From assembly GCA_037367355.1 (NCBI GenBank), contig CM074696.1:2170001-2234000 (forward strand): a DNA stretch of 64,000 nt, written 5' to 3'. The notes under the pieces are model-generated. The model ran no database searches. It worked only from the letters and a program-made list of their open reading frames with translations, and was not told where the DNA came from. Of the stretch, positions 23,381-34,167 are shown one piece after another (positions within the stretch are counted from its first letter, which is position 1; each line of letters opens with the position of its first letter). The translations under genes and the position numbers were made by a program. This DNA comes from Neoscytalidium dimidiatum (taxonomy: Eukaryota > Ascomycota > Dothideomycetes > Botryosphaeriales > Botryosphaeriaceae).

Positions 23381-24277
23381 CTAATCAACCAGACTCACCA
23401 ACACCGCAATCCAGACCCCGCTCGCCAGGGAGACAAAGACAGAGGAAGAGAGAAAGAAGAAGAAGAAGAAGAAGAAAAAAGAGGAGGATTCGAAAGAAAG
23501 CCAACCACTTACCCAATCCACAAGCAGGCTATCCCCACTCTTCCGCGTCACCACGCTCCCGGCCTTGCCCTCCACCGCGGCCGTCCCCTGATCGCCCTCG
23601 TCCGGATACAGCTCCGCGTCCTCGCTGCCCCACTTGACCAGATCCCAGTTCCTGACCTCGGCGCCGGGCACGACCGTCGCGTTGCCGTAGACGCCGTCGG
23701 GCCCCGGCGCGTCGGCCGCGTACAGCCGGAGCTCGAGCGACTGCTGGCGGTAGGGCCCCCTGCGGTCGGGCTCGACCAGCGTGATGGAGCCGTGCCAGGG
23801 CCCGGTGATGGCGACGAGGTCTTCGCCCGTGGTCTGGCGCCGGGCCGTGGGCGCGGGGACGCCGGACGGGGCGTCGTCGAAGGGGAGGATGTCGAGCTTT
23901 AGGGCGTCGGCGCGGTCGCAGCCTGTGAAGGGGGGATGGGGTTAGCGGGAGGAGAGTTTGGAGAGGGAATCCCTGGGGGGTGGGGGTTTGAGGGGAAGCT
24001 GGTTGACTAGGAAGATGGAGGTAGGTTGAAGGTGTCGTGTGGAGAATTGCCTGAACGGGTGGACAAAGAGTCATTGCAAGACGTGAATTCGAGAAAAGGA
24101 AGGAGGTTTTTTTTTTTTTTCCCCCTCCTGTTGGTGGAGGGGAGGGAGTGACTCACGAGAGTAGTCGGCCCAGATATAGAACGTCTTGCCATCGTCGGCG
24201 ACGGAAGTGGGCACGGCGGCAGCGAGGGTGGCGGCGCCGCTCAGGCAGAGAAAAGCAGTTGAGAGTAGGCCGTGCAT
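23381..24277 (-). CDS. Predicted secreted protein of unknown function
   Basis: Exon 1 (24277-24157) encodes a clear signal peptide, MHGLLSTAFLCLSGAATLAA then AVPTS, followed by VADDGKTFYIWADYS. After a 234-base intron, exon 2 starts at 23922 and reads RCDRADALKLDILPFDDAPS, then EDLVAITGPWHGSITLVEPD, then RQQSLELRLYAADAPGPDGV, ending near DSLLVDW. The 3' end is ambiguous. A GTAAGT donor directly after DSLLVDW starts a stretch that either splices (acceptor near 23430, short tail RGLDCGVGESG, stop 23387-23385) or reads through into a Ser/poly-Phe tail that stops at 23383-23381. The spliced form supplies a second cysteine in the mature protein, which favours it. No known domain is recognised. The coding strand is very C-rich. 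Confidence 0.7.
23450..23484. repeat. GAA/TTC trinucleotide microsatellite
   Basis: About nine AGA/GAA units, a purine tract on the plus strand. It lies inside the probable last intron of the secreted-protein gene. Read as coding it would give poly-Phe, which is one reason to think the stretch is intronic. Confidence 0.8.
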
Positions 24278-25832
24278 GGTTGGCGCAGTACTTGCTTACC
24301 CTCTTACTTGGGATCTGTATGCAAAGTCAAAGGTTGAGATTTGATAGCGAACTCCACAAGCCTGAGGCTGGAATAGAAAAATAGGTAACGCGCAGATGAT
24401 CATCTTTCCCCATTATATACCTTCTCCTTTTCCAGCGGACGTCTCGACGGTCCCTGGGCCTGGCGGTGCAACGTAATATTCACGACTCTTAAGAGTTCTT
24501 GGCGTCTGTATGAAAACACGAAAGCGAGGGAAAACACGAGTGCAAAAAGCTTGGAAAAATCCGTGTATGCACGTCGTATGTGCGGACCAGGCGGTCCGTC
24601 CTTCATCGAGCAATGTCGTAGGAAATACCCGAACCGACCCTTCCGGACCGAAAGAAAGGGGAGGTAAGGACCATCTATTATTCCTCCACAATAGCAATCT
24701 ATAAAACGCCATGTCCCCTACATACCTAGCTAAATCGTAGTTGATAACCAACGACCATATAGGTATCCATAGTGTAGTCGACATCCGTACTGTCAGAACT
24801 TGCTGTTCATCCAAGCTCGCGGAAAAGAAGCATGATTAAGGCCGCAGATTTGTGGAACCATGAATACGAGCAAGACCTCAACAATGCTCAAACCTTGTTA
24901 AATTTGGCATACTAACTTATTGCCAAGCAGACCGACGTCACTCCAGTACAGCCCAGCAGATATTAAAGGGGCTGGCGAAACGGCGGGGGAGCGTGCGCCA
25001 GCAGCTGGACAGACGATGCGGGGATGGTTGAACTTTAAAGGATGATTCAGCCCCGATTAGTCGATATCAGTCTTATAAGGCAACATATGCGCCTATAAAT
25101 GTCCTGCTGCAGGAACATCCAACATTCTCTCACTTAGTCAACACTCTAAAATTTCTGCGAAAGTCGTTGTTCAAAAAGGTCTATCGAGAATAACACAGGG
25201 CCATGCGGCGAATATATCTCAATTGCCGCATCCGATTTGCGCCGATATCGAAATTGCTTGCAACGGCTAACGAGGAAATGAGGACTGATCGACAGATGGT
25301 ATTTGAACTTGGCCACTGACGATTCGTTCGTACATTTCCTGTTGATCGACCATTAAAAGCAGACCGGCTACATGCAATCACCATCATCCAGCTACTTTTG
25401 CCATCCAGAAAGTGCTGTCCGCTGAGGGCAGGAGACACAACGAGCAAAGAGAAACGCGTGGCTGACGACGTCCACCGTTAGACCAGGCTCCCCGTCCACC
25501 AAAGTACAAGCTGAAAGAAAATACACGAGGGGTGATAAAGCACTAAAATGTAAAGCACCGTTATACGCCATAAGTAACCCCTTCCATGACGCCTCGCGAC
25601 TGCGCGTATGAGTGTAAAAGGAAAGCCGCCCAATGTTGAAGAAGGAAAGGTCGAGGAACGCTGCCCTCCCATAACAGTATACTGCCCTCCACCGTTTTCT
25701 CATCAGGTTGCAACCCAAATGACGATCGTACATTTGACTCTCAGCATTTTCCGCGGTCGCAACACTCGAATTAGCAACGAGCCTGGGTGTTGACCAATCG
25801 GTTCTTGGAGTGTGCGCCGTACAGCGCTGCTG
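24278..25832. other. Intergenic region without a supported gene
   Basis: The 5' part is the promoter of the secreted-protein gene, with a TATATAATG on the minus strand near 24412-24420, 135 bases upstream of its ATG. Beyond that, open frames of 60-133 codons on either strand (24413-24814, 25181-25447, 25392-25733, all minus) show no family resemblance. The 3' part holds the end of the bZIP gene. Confidence 0.45.
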
Positions 25833-27244
25833 CTAGTCGCCGCCAGCACTTGCGGTTGCTGCCGCTGCGGTAGGTTGTGCTATGGAGCCGAGAAGTTAGC
25901 CTGATTGGTACAGATAAATATATGTGCTTGAAGTTCTTTAATGGTCAAGCACGGCATTCCGTCTGAGTCCGCCACATTCCCGCCCGCACCTAGATTCGCT
26001 TGAGGAACAGAATGGATGCCGGCTCGATGTCCCGGATTGACGTCGCAATCCGACCTGTCCCCGAATGCCAAGTAGAGTGGAGCCGATGTTTATCAAACAG
26101 TCGGCAGCTAGGTTGAACAGGCCAATACGCTCTCCAGCATACTAACGACTCAAGGGCGCAGGGATTGATACCGGAAAGCCGTCACGTGCGTGACTGACGA
26201 CCGGTGCCTTGTTTACGGAACAAGAAAATCATGCCTACCTGAATTAATAGCGGGCTCGTCGCTCTTCTGCCTCTTAGCGGGCGGGTAGTCGTTTGACGCA
26301 GGCATATACTGGGCCTCCTCATGCGAGTGCTTGGCGCCGTTGTTGAGATGTTCACTCGAGGCCTGCGCTGCCGCTGCCTGAGCGGCAGCTTGCTGGAGCT
26401 GCTGAGCTGCAGAAGCGGACATGGGCGCCGTCGGAGCGGGTTGCTGGGAATGCTGCGGCGCACCGCCGTGCTGCGACGGCGGGGACTGAATGTTCTGCAC
26501 GGGCGGGGGAATCTCCGTGTGGGGGCGCGACAAGTCGATGTTTCCCGGGGGTTCAGGATAACTACCCTGCGACTCGATGAGGCGTGCTTGAAGGCTAATG
26601 ACATAGTCGCGCAGGGTGTTGTTCTCGGCCTGAATGGCTCGGAATTGTTCCGCCATCTGCTTGTAGTCCTCGACCTGGTCCTTCAGCGACTTGATGTACT
26701 CTTCTTTGCGCTGGCGGAAAGCTCGCTGTTTGATGGTCAGCTATAATTGTGTATTATACCGAAACCGTCGAGGTAGGGTGGGCGCACCTGGGCGGCTCGA
26801 TTCTGGGCAGCACGCTTAGAGGTCGAGAGCTCGCGACGGCCTTTACGGCCGCCCTCGCTCATATGACCATCGGCTCCTTCTCCAGCGCTCATAGGGTATC
26901 CGGCGGCAGTGATTGAGGGGTCGAGTCCTTGGTGTTGAGAGTGATCGGGGGCATGCGCGGTGGGACCCGGAGTGATCTGCTGAGGCGGTGGAGGGGGCTG
27001 GCCGGCGCCGGCAGCGATGAGGTGCTCTCTTAAACCTGGAGGCATTCGAGGCGCGGTTAGCAATGCGCTGCTGGGGGAAGCGGAGGATGCAGCTGGGCGG
27101 GTGGATGGTCCGGCTTACTCATCTCGAGATTGTGCGTGGAGCCCTGTTGCAGTCGCGCGAATGGGTTAGCATGTTGCGGTCGCGAGCCCGGGCAGCTGGG
27201 GCGAGCGCAGTCAGAGTCAGACTCACCGAAGGCGATTGATTCAT
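25833..27244 (-). CDS. kapC: bZIP transcription factor, KapC type
   Basis: A nuclear bZIP regulator of the KapC/AP-1-like fungal group. Five exons (27244-27227, 27143-27119, 27035-26788, 26725-26239, 25879-25833) give 274 residues. The basic region STSKRAAQNRAAQ joins RAFRQRKEEYIKSL across intron 3, which has a perfect GCTGACC branch site. The zipper continues KDQVEDYKQMAEQ to NNTLRDYVISLQARL, and then comes the KapC-typical IESQGSYPEPPGNIDLS. The C-terminal half is rich in Gln, Pro and Ala, with a PPAKRQK basic motif that could be a nuclear signal. The N-terminus starts with a six-codon first exon. Intron 4 is long (359 bases), but the phase-1 junction into AQPTAAAATASAGGD and its stop fits well; an additional exon inside cannot be excluded. 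The paralogue assignment rests on motif memory. Confidence 0.88.
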
Positions 27245-27307
27245 CGTGTAGCTCCAGGCGTTCGTGGCGGCCGTCATTCAACCCACGGCTTGGGACGATG
27301 CTGGCGA

Positions 27308-27334
27308 GGGCGGCGGCGGCGGCGGCGGCGGCGG
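27308..27334. repeat. GGC trinucleotide microsatellite
   Basis: Nine consecutive GGC/CGG-type units, 64 bases upstream of the kapC start, probably in its 5' leader. Confidence 0.85.
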
Positions 27335-27863
27335 AGGAAGGACGCGGGTACGGGTGCAGGGCGTGGGCGGGCAGCGCAGCAGGAGAGCGTGGGGGGAGAA
27401 GAGCCTGGCAGGAGGAGCACAGGTGAGCGCAGGTCGGCGCAGAGCAGGAGGGAGCGCAGGCATGATTGCTAAGGCGGGCGCGCGGTGAAGCTGCTCGCAC
27501 TCGCTGCTCGTCCTCACGCGGACGGCGCGCGCTTGCAAGCTTGGTGGAGGCTCTTACTTACCTCGATGCGTTGATGAATAATTTCTGACTGAGACGGGCG
27601 GAGGAGACTGGCCACGGGCTTTATTAAGGTATTCGGGGGAGACGGGGGCGGTCCAGTCGGGCCAAGACGAGCTCGCCGCGTCGGAAACAGTAACCGTTCC
27701 GCTATCCGAGGCCGATTTCTGTGATCAGTCTGCGCGCTGATATTAATCAAGCACTCGTGGTCGCCGCTGTTATGTCAGACGGGTTGCACGAGCAGGCAGC
27801 AGGACAGCAGGTAGGGCAGCCCGCCGCAGCAGTGCGCAGACCCGCGTCGTCCCAGTAAATAGA

Positions 27864-27891
27864 GCAGCCGCAGCAGCAGCAGCAGCAGCAG
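27864..27891. repeat. CAG trinucleotide microsatellite
   Basis: About eight CAG units with one CCG interruption, 620 bases upstream of kapC. No coding association. Confidence 0.85.
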
Positions 27892-29034
27892 CCGCCCGGC
27901 GGAGCAAGACGCGAAACGCGAGGCGCGAGGAGCGAGTGCGAGCGTGGCCGTGGGCAGCCATCGGCAGACACAGGCCTCGGACTTTGCTTACTTAGATATT
28001 TCCGGCCATTCCGAATACCGCTCGTCAGCGCCCCGTCAATACGATTACCAATCCCCTCCCTCCGACCCCATCGCTCGATTCTGGAGTGCACACTTGTTGC
28101 CGCTGCCACAGCGCCCTCCACGCCTGCCGTGCTCGTGCTGCAGCTCTATTCCTGGAGGGATTAGCGATCCTCGCCGCCCCTACAAAACCAGCCCGGCCAT
28201 CCCTCGCCATCCAAGTCATCATCCCTCGACGGATCGCGCGCCAGCGTCGTGCAACCCGCCGACTTCAGGTTACGTAAGGACCGAGGGTTACTTACTGCAG
28301 CCCGCGCCCTGTCCAATCCCAGCCTCGAGCTCTCTATCCTGCTTCCGCAGCTGCCGCTTCGGGTGAGCTGAGCACGAATCCCCCCCTCCAAGAATCCGCC
28401 GAACAACACAGCACCCCAATTTCGTCCGACCGATTGTGACTGTCTCGCCGATCCCTAGCGGGTGCCCGCCCAGCTCGTCATAGCCCCTCTCGCGCGCTCT
28501 CTCACTGACACTAGCGGCCCTTTTGTCTGGAGCGTTGAAACAAACTCAACCAAGCACCCTGTGCTGCGTGTTTAACATAGCTGATCTGACTAAGCCGAGG
28601 CCACCTGCATCCTGGTCTAGCATTAGGTTCAGACATTGCGGCCTATTACGTGCGGATCCCGATAAGGGCAAAATACTGAAGAAAATCAGAGACGCCGCCT
28701 TTTATACATCAAAAGTGGGAAATGCCGCCCGCCCCGCTGCCCATGCAAGGGCGAATCAAAGCCATTCTGCCCTTTTTACCGTACCAGCCTCTCATACATA
28801 CCATTCACCCGCCCGCCACCCGTGCCCCCATCCGTTTCCATCCCAAAGGACCGAAAGAAGATTCGTCAAACTCGTTCGCTCATGCAACCCCAGCCCCGCC
28901 GCCCGCTACGCGCGCATTATTGATTTCTGCGGCGCCAATTACGGAGACTGCGCGTAGGGATTACTCGGCTTGCGCGGGAGGGGCTGCTGGCCTTGCTGTT
29001 GGCCTCGCTGCTGCTGCTGCTGACTCGTAGGCTG

Positions 29035-31831
29035 CTAGAGAGGCTGATACGCCGTGCCCGCCTGTGGGAATTGCTGATACTGGTAGCTCTGCTGCGACCC
29101 GTACGAGCCTTGGCTCTGCTGCGGACTCACAGGGCTAAGGTTCTGCTGCCCACCGTACTCGTAGTATTCCCCGCCTTGACCCCCGGGCCCGGAAACCGTG
29201 ATAGCCGAAGGACTGACGGGGCCAGCTTTACGCTTGCCTCGAGTGCTTTCGCGCTTCAGAGTGTTGCGCACGTCCTCTGCATCTTGCGCGTCCATGCTCG
29301 GACGTCCGATGGAGCCAGTGCGGTTGATGTCGGCTTGATCAGCACGTTCGCGGAATGCATCATCACGGTACGGGTCGGAACCCACCGGACGCGCCGTTAG
29401 CGTGTTGATAGCCTGATTCTCTTGGCCCAGACCAGTGCCAAGGTAGTCGACACCGGAGGAATTGCCGGTAGGAGCCTCTTCCTTCTTCGAGGGATAAAGG
29501 CGGCTCTTCTCCTTCTCATCGAGATATGCCTGACGGCGCTCCTGGGCTTCAGAAGCAGTGACGGCAACAGACCAGCTAGGCTGATCCGCAGAACCAAGAG
29601 CAGCATCGCTACCACCAGGAGGATCGATGGGAATCTTCCGAAGAGCCTGGACGAGAGCGCACATGAACTTGTTACGTCGGATGGCCCGCAGCGTTTCGTT
29701 GCCCCAGTTGCTCTTGTGGCGGCACTCGATCTGCAGTTCAAGCTTGTTGAGTTCGGCAATGCCTCGGACCTCAATGTCGATATCGGGATGGAAATCACGA
29801 GAGTTTTCCTTGTCGCGCACGAACTTTTGCATCTCATCCTTGAGAGCCGTGATGTCCTCGAAGGAAGTGCTGAAAGAGACGTATACAGGAATCTGTTCCC
29901 TCATGGCCAAGGATCTGCTTGTGTTCTCAATCCAAAGACTGTTAAGAACGATGTTGGGAATCTGGACAGTGCGGCCGTTATTAACGCGCTTGAACACCGT
30001 GAACAGGAGAGAAATGTGCTCAACAGTGAGTTGGTCATCGCCACTGCTGAGATCAACTCTGTCGCCCACATCATAAGGATGCTTGACGAAGAGGAAAATG
30101 CAGGAACCGAGGACCTCCTGGGCGGTTACTGAGAAAACGAATGAAAGAGATAGGAGAGCCGTTCCAGCGGTGGCCAGCGTAGTTACGAAACTGGCGTTCA
30201 AGAATGCAACTGATTCGTTGTTAGTCTCCGTTTAATGAGGCGATTAGGATGAACTTACTGAAAACGAAAACGCAAATGATGAAGACAACCGTGGCCAGAA
30301 GACCGTCAAGCACGTTGATCGCTTGGTCGACATCGTGCATGCTGGTAGCAACCGACTTGCGGCTTCGACCGATCTCGGTAACTTGAAGAATCATCTCGTC
30401 AAGACTGATGTCCCCGTTGCCATCCTTGTCCAGTGCCGCGAAGGCTTCTTCAGCTTCAACTTCCCGACCAGCGCCAAGGACTTCGACAATGTCATCGTGA
30501 TAGAGAGCGTTTCTGCCTTCGACCACAAAGGACATCCAGAGACGCTTGGCAAGGGCTTCAGAAGAGCGCGGTTTCTCAAGTGCTTCGACCACAACCGAAT
30601 GGGCCGAGTCGGGGTTGAAGACCTGTTTGCCAGTAATCTCGGAAGCAATGTTGCCAAATGCCGAAGTAATCTTGTCTCCGACACGTCCAACATCATGCAG
30701 GAGCCGCATAGGCGTCGCCGAGCCGGACCGAGCGTGGCTCTTCTTGGCACCGGGAATGTTGAGCCGCAACGAGTCGTTAATTATGTAATCTTCATTCTGG
30801 AATTCAGGGCAATAGGACGGGAAGAGAGCTCTGGAAGCATCATAGAGCAGACCGAGTAGGAATACCTGGCGCTTGTTCTCCTTGATCTTCGCGTTGAACT
30901 GCTTGCGGTGATAGTTGATGCTGATGAGCTGAATAAGGAACTTTTCGACGAGGAAAACGCATGCAGACACGAGAGCGGCAGCCAGAAGCTGGCGAACGAC
31001 CCTCTCCCACTCCTTAACCTGGTCTGCAGTCGATGTGTTGTTGGATGATGCTGCTTTTTGCGCGGCTGCCTCCCGGCGGATGTCGGGATTGTGGACCATC
31101 AACGGAATGAAAGTTGCGAGAGACGTCACAGCCCAACCTACCAGCGAGATGGGGATCTCAAGCGCACGAAGGACCAGGGCATACTTGCGGACACCAGAAC
31201 TGACTACACCAGCCAGAATCTGGAAGACCTTAGGCAGGAAATGGGCCACAATCTTGGAAACCCAGACGGAAAGCCAGATAACCTCGATCCACGTGAAGAA
31301 CCTGGGGTTGTGTCAGTGACGTGCAGATCTTGGATCTGAGCGCACAACTCACCATACGATCCGAACACCGCCAATCTTCGCGCCCGTGGCCACGGTAGCG
31401 CCCACAATAATGGGCACTGCAATGCACAGAGCGAGTGGCAGGACATAAATGAAGTAGCGAGTGACAATGCTGAAGTGGAGAATCTTGTAGTAAATCCGAC
31501 CAACGCGATTGATGTAGTCCTCCTCTCCGTCGTAGCCAACATTGCCCGTAGGCTCACCCTTGGAGTCCAGCTTCTTGACACGGCGCCCGAAGTGGCGATG
31601 GCCATCTTTCTCGTTTGGCGACTCGTGGGTGGCGATCTGGGCAATAGGCGCAACGCTGCCACTGCGCATGCCCGTGGAGGAGGGCGTGCGGCTGGTGACA
31701 GGCTCGAGGGGGATATCGATAGTCGCGTCGTTGGGAGCCATGTCGCTCGGGTTGTCGCGCAGCGGGTGGAAACCCTGACGGGAGAATCGGTGGGACGGCG
31801 ACCTGGGCGACTTCGGGGGATTGGTGGTCAT
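29035..31831 (-). CDS. MscS-type mechanosensitive channel with EF-hand (Msy1/Msy2-like)
   Basis: Fungal Msy1/Msy2-type channels sit in the endoplasmic reticulum and respond to osmotic stress and calcium. Three exons (31831-31353, 31301-30259, 30209-29035) give 898 residues. The cytosolic N-terminus is followed by several membrane segments (YFIYVLPLALCIAVPIIVGA, WIEVIWLSVWV, LLAAALVSACVFLVEKFLIQ). An EF-hand DKDGNGDISLDE lies at about 451-462. A further segment (GLLATVVFIICVFVF) leads to the MscS pore and beta domain: GTALLSLSFVFSVTAQEVLG, FLFVKHPYDVGDRVDL, GRTVQIPNIVLNSLWIENTS. The C-terminal 150 residues are disordered and end in a Gln/Ser/Tyr-rich tail. Both introns are GT-AG, and the codons rebuilt across them give VWFFTW and FIAFLN. 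The assignment is firm; the exact paralogue is not. Confidence 0.94.
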
Positions 31832-34167
31832 TTGAATGGTGATCGCGTGGAGAGCGCCGCAGTGGAGAGTCAGTCAGTGTGGAGCAGGCGCAAGGACACA
31901 GCTCAATATAGCCGCCCGAGGTGACGATCGCTAGGAGATCGCGACGACTTGGGCGTGTCTTAAGTGTCAAGGGGCTGAAGCTGCTCCGCGCGCAGAATGA
32001 CGAAACAGCCTTCAGAAGGAATGCACGCTGAGCACGCCGGCGTGAGGTGGTAAAACTGGAGCAGGTGGGAAAAGAGTGGCTGGCCGAGGGCGAACGCTGA
32101 ACGATGGCCCGCCGTCGGTTCAAGGGTGTAAGTGAAGAGGGCGAAGCGCACTTGAAGAGAAGATGCAAGAAAATAACGGCGATGCGTCTGGGAGTGAGGT
32201 GCGGCGCACGAAGCCTGAGGAAAAAGGAATGAAGGGCTCGAAAAGCTTGAGCCGTACTCCCGCAGGGACTTGGTCGAGGGGACGAGTGAAACGCGCCACC
32301 GGCCAGGCACGAGCGAATCCCAAATGCTCGCCATCCCCAGCTCACAAAGCGGCGCCCCGCTAGGCCTCGCTTGGCGACCGCCGCCGCTTTTTTGGCCTGG
32401 CCGTTGTTCCGCCGCCGCCCTCTCCCTGCGAAGCCACATACGCGCAAAACCTTGTCGCTAGAGGAAAAGGGGTTCAGCTCTCGGCTCCTCAAACTTTGCG
32501 CCGTGGCCCGTGGCTTCTGCTGCCCAGCGCCAACTGGAGCCGCTGATGAAAATGCTCCTCGGCCGTCGCAAATGATTCACTGATCTGCGATGCATCATAG
32601 ATCAATCCACTGGCGATCCTGCCCCAAGCGGCAATCATCGACAAGCACATGGAGCGGCGCGACGACCGGCCAGCAAGAGGTACGTGGGCATGTGGAGCAC
32701 GCAGAAGCACAGAGCTTTCCTGTCCGCTGGTACGCCATGACGCCGCTGTTTCTCCCTCCGGCGGCTGGCCCCGAAGGAGAGCAGCTCCAGCCGTCCACGC
32801 CATCTCCATTTCGCCGGCTGTCCACAACCCGGGTGTCATCCACCTGCAGTGTTGGCGTTTGCTCTGCAGATGGCATGGTCTTCGTTGAAATCACGAAATT
32901 GCCTTTCCCACTGCATTGCACGCCAGCATGCAACGGACCCTGAGAGAATCGAGATGACCAAGAGCGGCATATGACAGCTCATACTGGACCATCGGCCGGG
33001 GAAACGCGCAGCTCGAATTGTGTCTTGCGTCGGTGGTTGTCACGTAATACATTTACATGCCGATGACGTTGCCAGCCATCGAAGGCTGGTGGTCTGGACA
33101 AACGAAGGACTCCGTGCACCGTGTCTCGCTTGATAACAGATACAGTTATCAGAGCGAAGCCTTACAAAAATGAGGATCGCCCTCTTTGATTGTTGCGTGC
33201 GTGTCGGTTCGGCAAGCTCCTGAGAGTATGCCATCAAACTGCCGCGTGGCTATGATGTCAAACTCAATGGGCTGAACATTCCACGTTTGCCCGACTTTCA
33301 CAACCAAAATTCGTACAAATGATCAATTGAAAACATGTTGGTGCTCCAGACAATCTATCAGCTGTGGGCAACCTGGTTCTGACAGGGTGCGTCTGGAACT
33401 CATTTGGAAGGAAATACGACGCGAAGCAACCGTTGCAACGCGGGGGAGTCCATTTTAGCTTATGGCTCCGTAGATAACCCTCGATTGATGAAAAACCTTG
33501 CGCTAAAACCATTTCTTCTTATTCGCTACAACAAAACGAGACTCGTATTGGCTCACCTGCACAAGTTTCTTCGATTTATCAATTCCCATGCGTTCTATTG
33601 GCAGAACAAGATCTGCTTCCGGCCGTATTTGTCTGCGGAACGAGACAAGTGTCTTCCGCCATCCCACCTAGCACGCCTACCTCCCATTATTGTCCACGGC
33701 GTGTGGAAGCAGTCGTCCTCACGGAAGCCTTCTCGTTCGCGATGAATATTCATGGTCGGATGGAAATTTTTACTCCCCGCAGCGAAAATAAAACCTGGAA
33801 TGCATGTGTTGTCCAAAGTAGCATCAGCCCTTTTTTTATTTTCGCGCCATACACGCGTTGAGAACACCACATTAGCCGCTCAATCAGTCATTTGGACATG
33901 AACTCCCAAGACGTCCAATACTGCTGTGCACCTGGATGTCTTATTAGACTGCTCTTGGAAAATTTCTACCGCGATTGAATTAGTACATTGCTCTAGTACT
34001 ATATGGAATGATGAATCACACAAATTGGTCAAAGTCACGAAAGATCAAGATTTTGGTTGAAACACTACCATCTGTGGGCTATTCCCATATGGTGTGCATA
34101 GTATCTATACTAGGAGGAGAATTTCCCCCGAACGTTTAGAAATAAGCTGAGTATTCCTTGCCCTCAT
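31832..34167. other. Intergenic region without a supported gene
   Basis: The first 700 bases are the leader and promoter of the channel gene. A minus-strand open frame of 312 codons (31554-32492) overlaps the channel's first exon in another frame and extends upstream; its Arg/Ser-rich composition looks non-coding. The rest to 34167 shows only short, unconvincing frames. Confidence 0.45.

Larger units (their letters stand above)
27245..29034. other. GC-rich upstream region of kapC
   Basis: A 1.8-kb gap between kapC and the 3' end of the channel gene. It is GC-rich with triplet repeats and open frames on both strands that are Pro/Arg/Ser-rich and unconvincing (for example 27944-28366 and 28523-28957 plus). 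It is most likely a long 5' leader and promoter of kapC. No RNA gene was recognised. Confidence 0.45.

Noticed and set aside
31554..32492. 312-codon minus-strand frame upstream of the channel gene
   Set aside because: It overlaps the true first exon of the MscS-type gene in another frame and reads as Ser/Arg-rich noise over the promoter.
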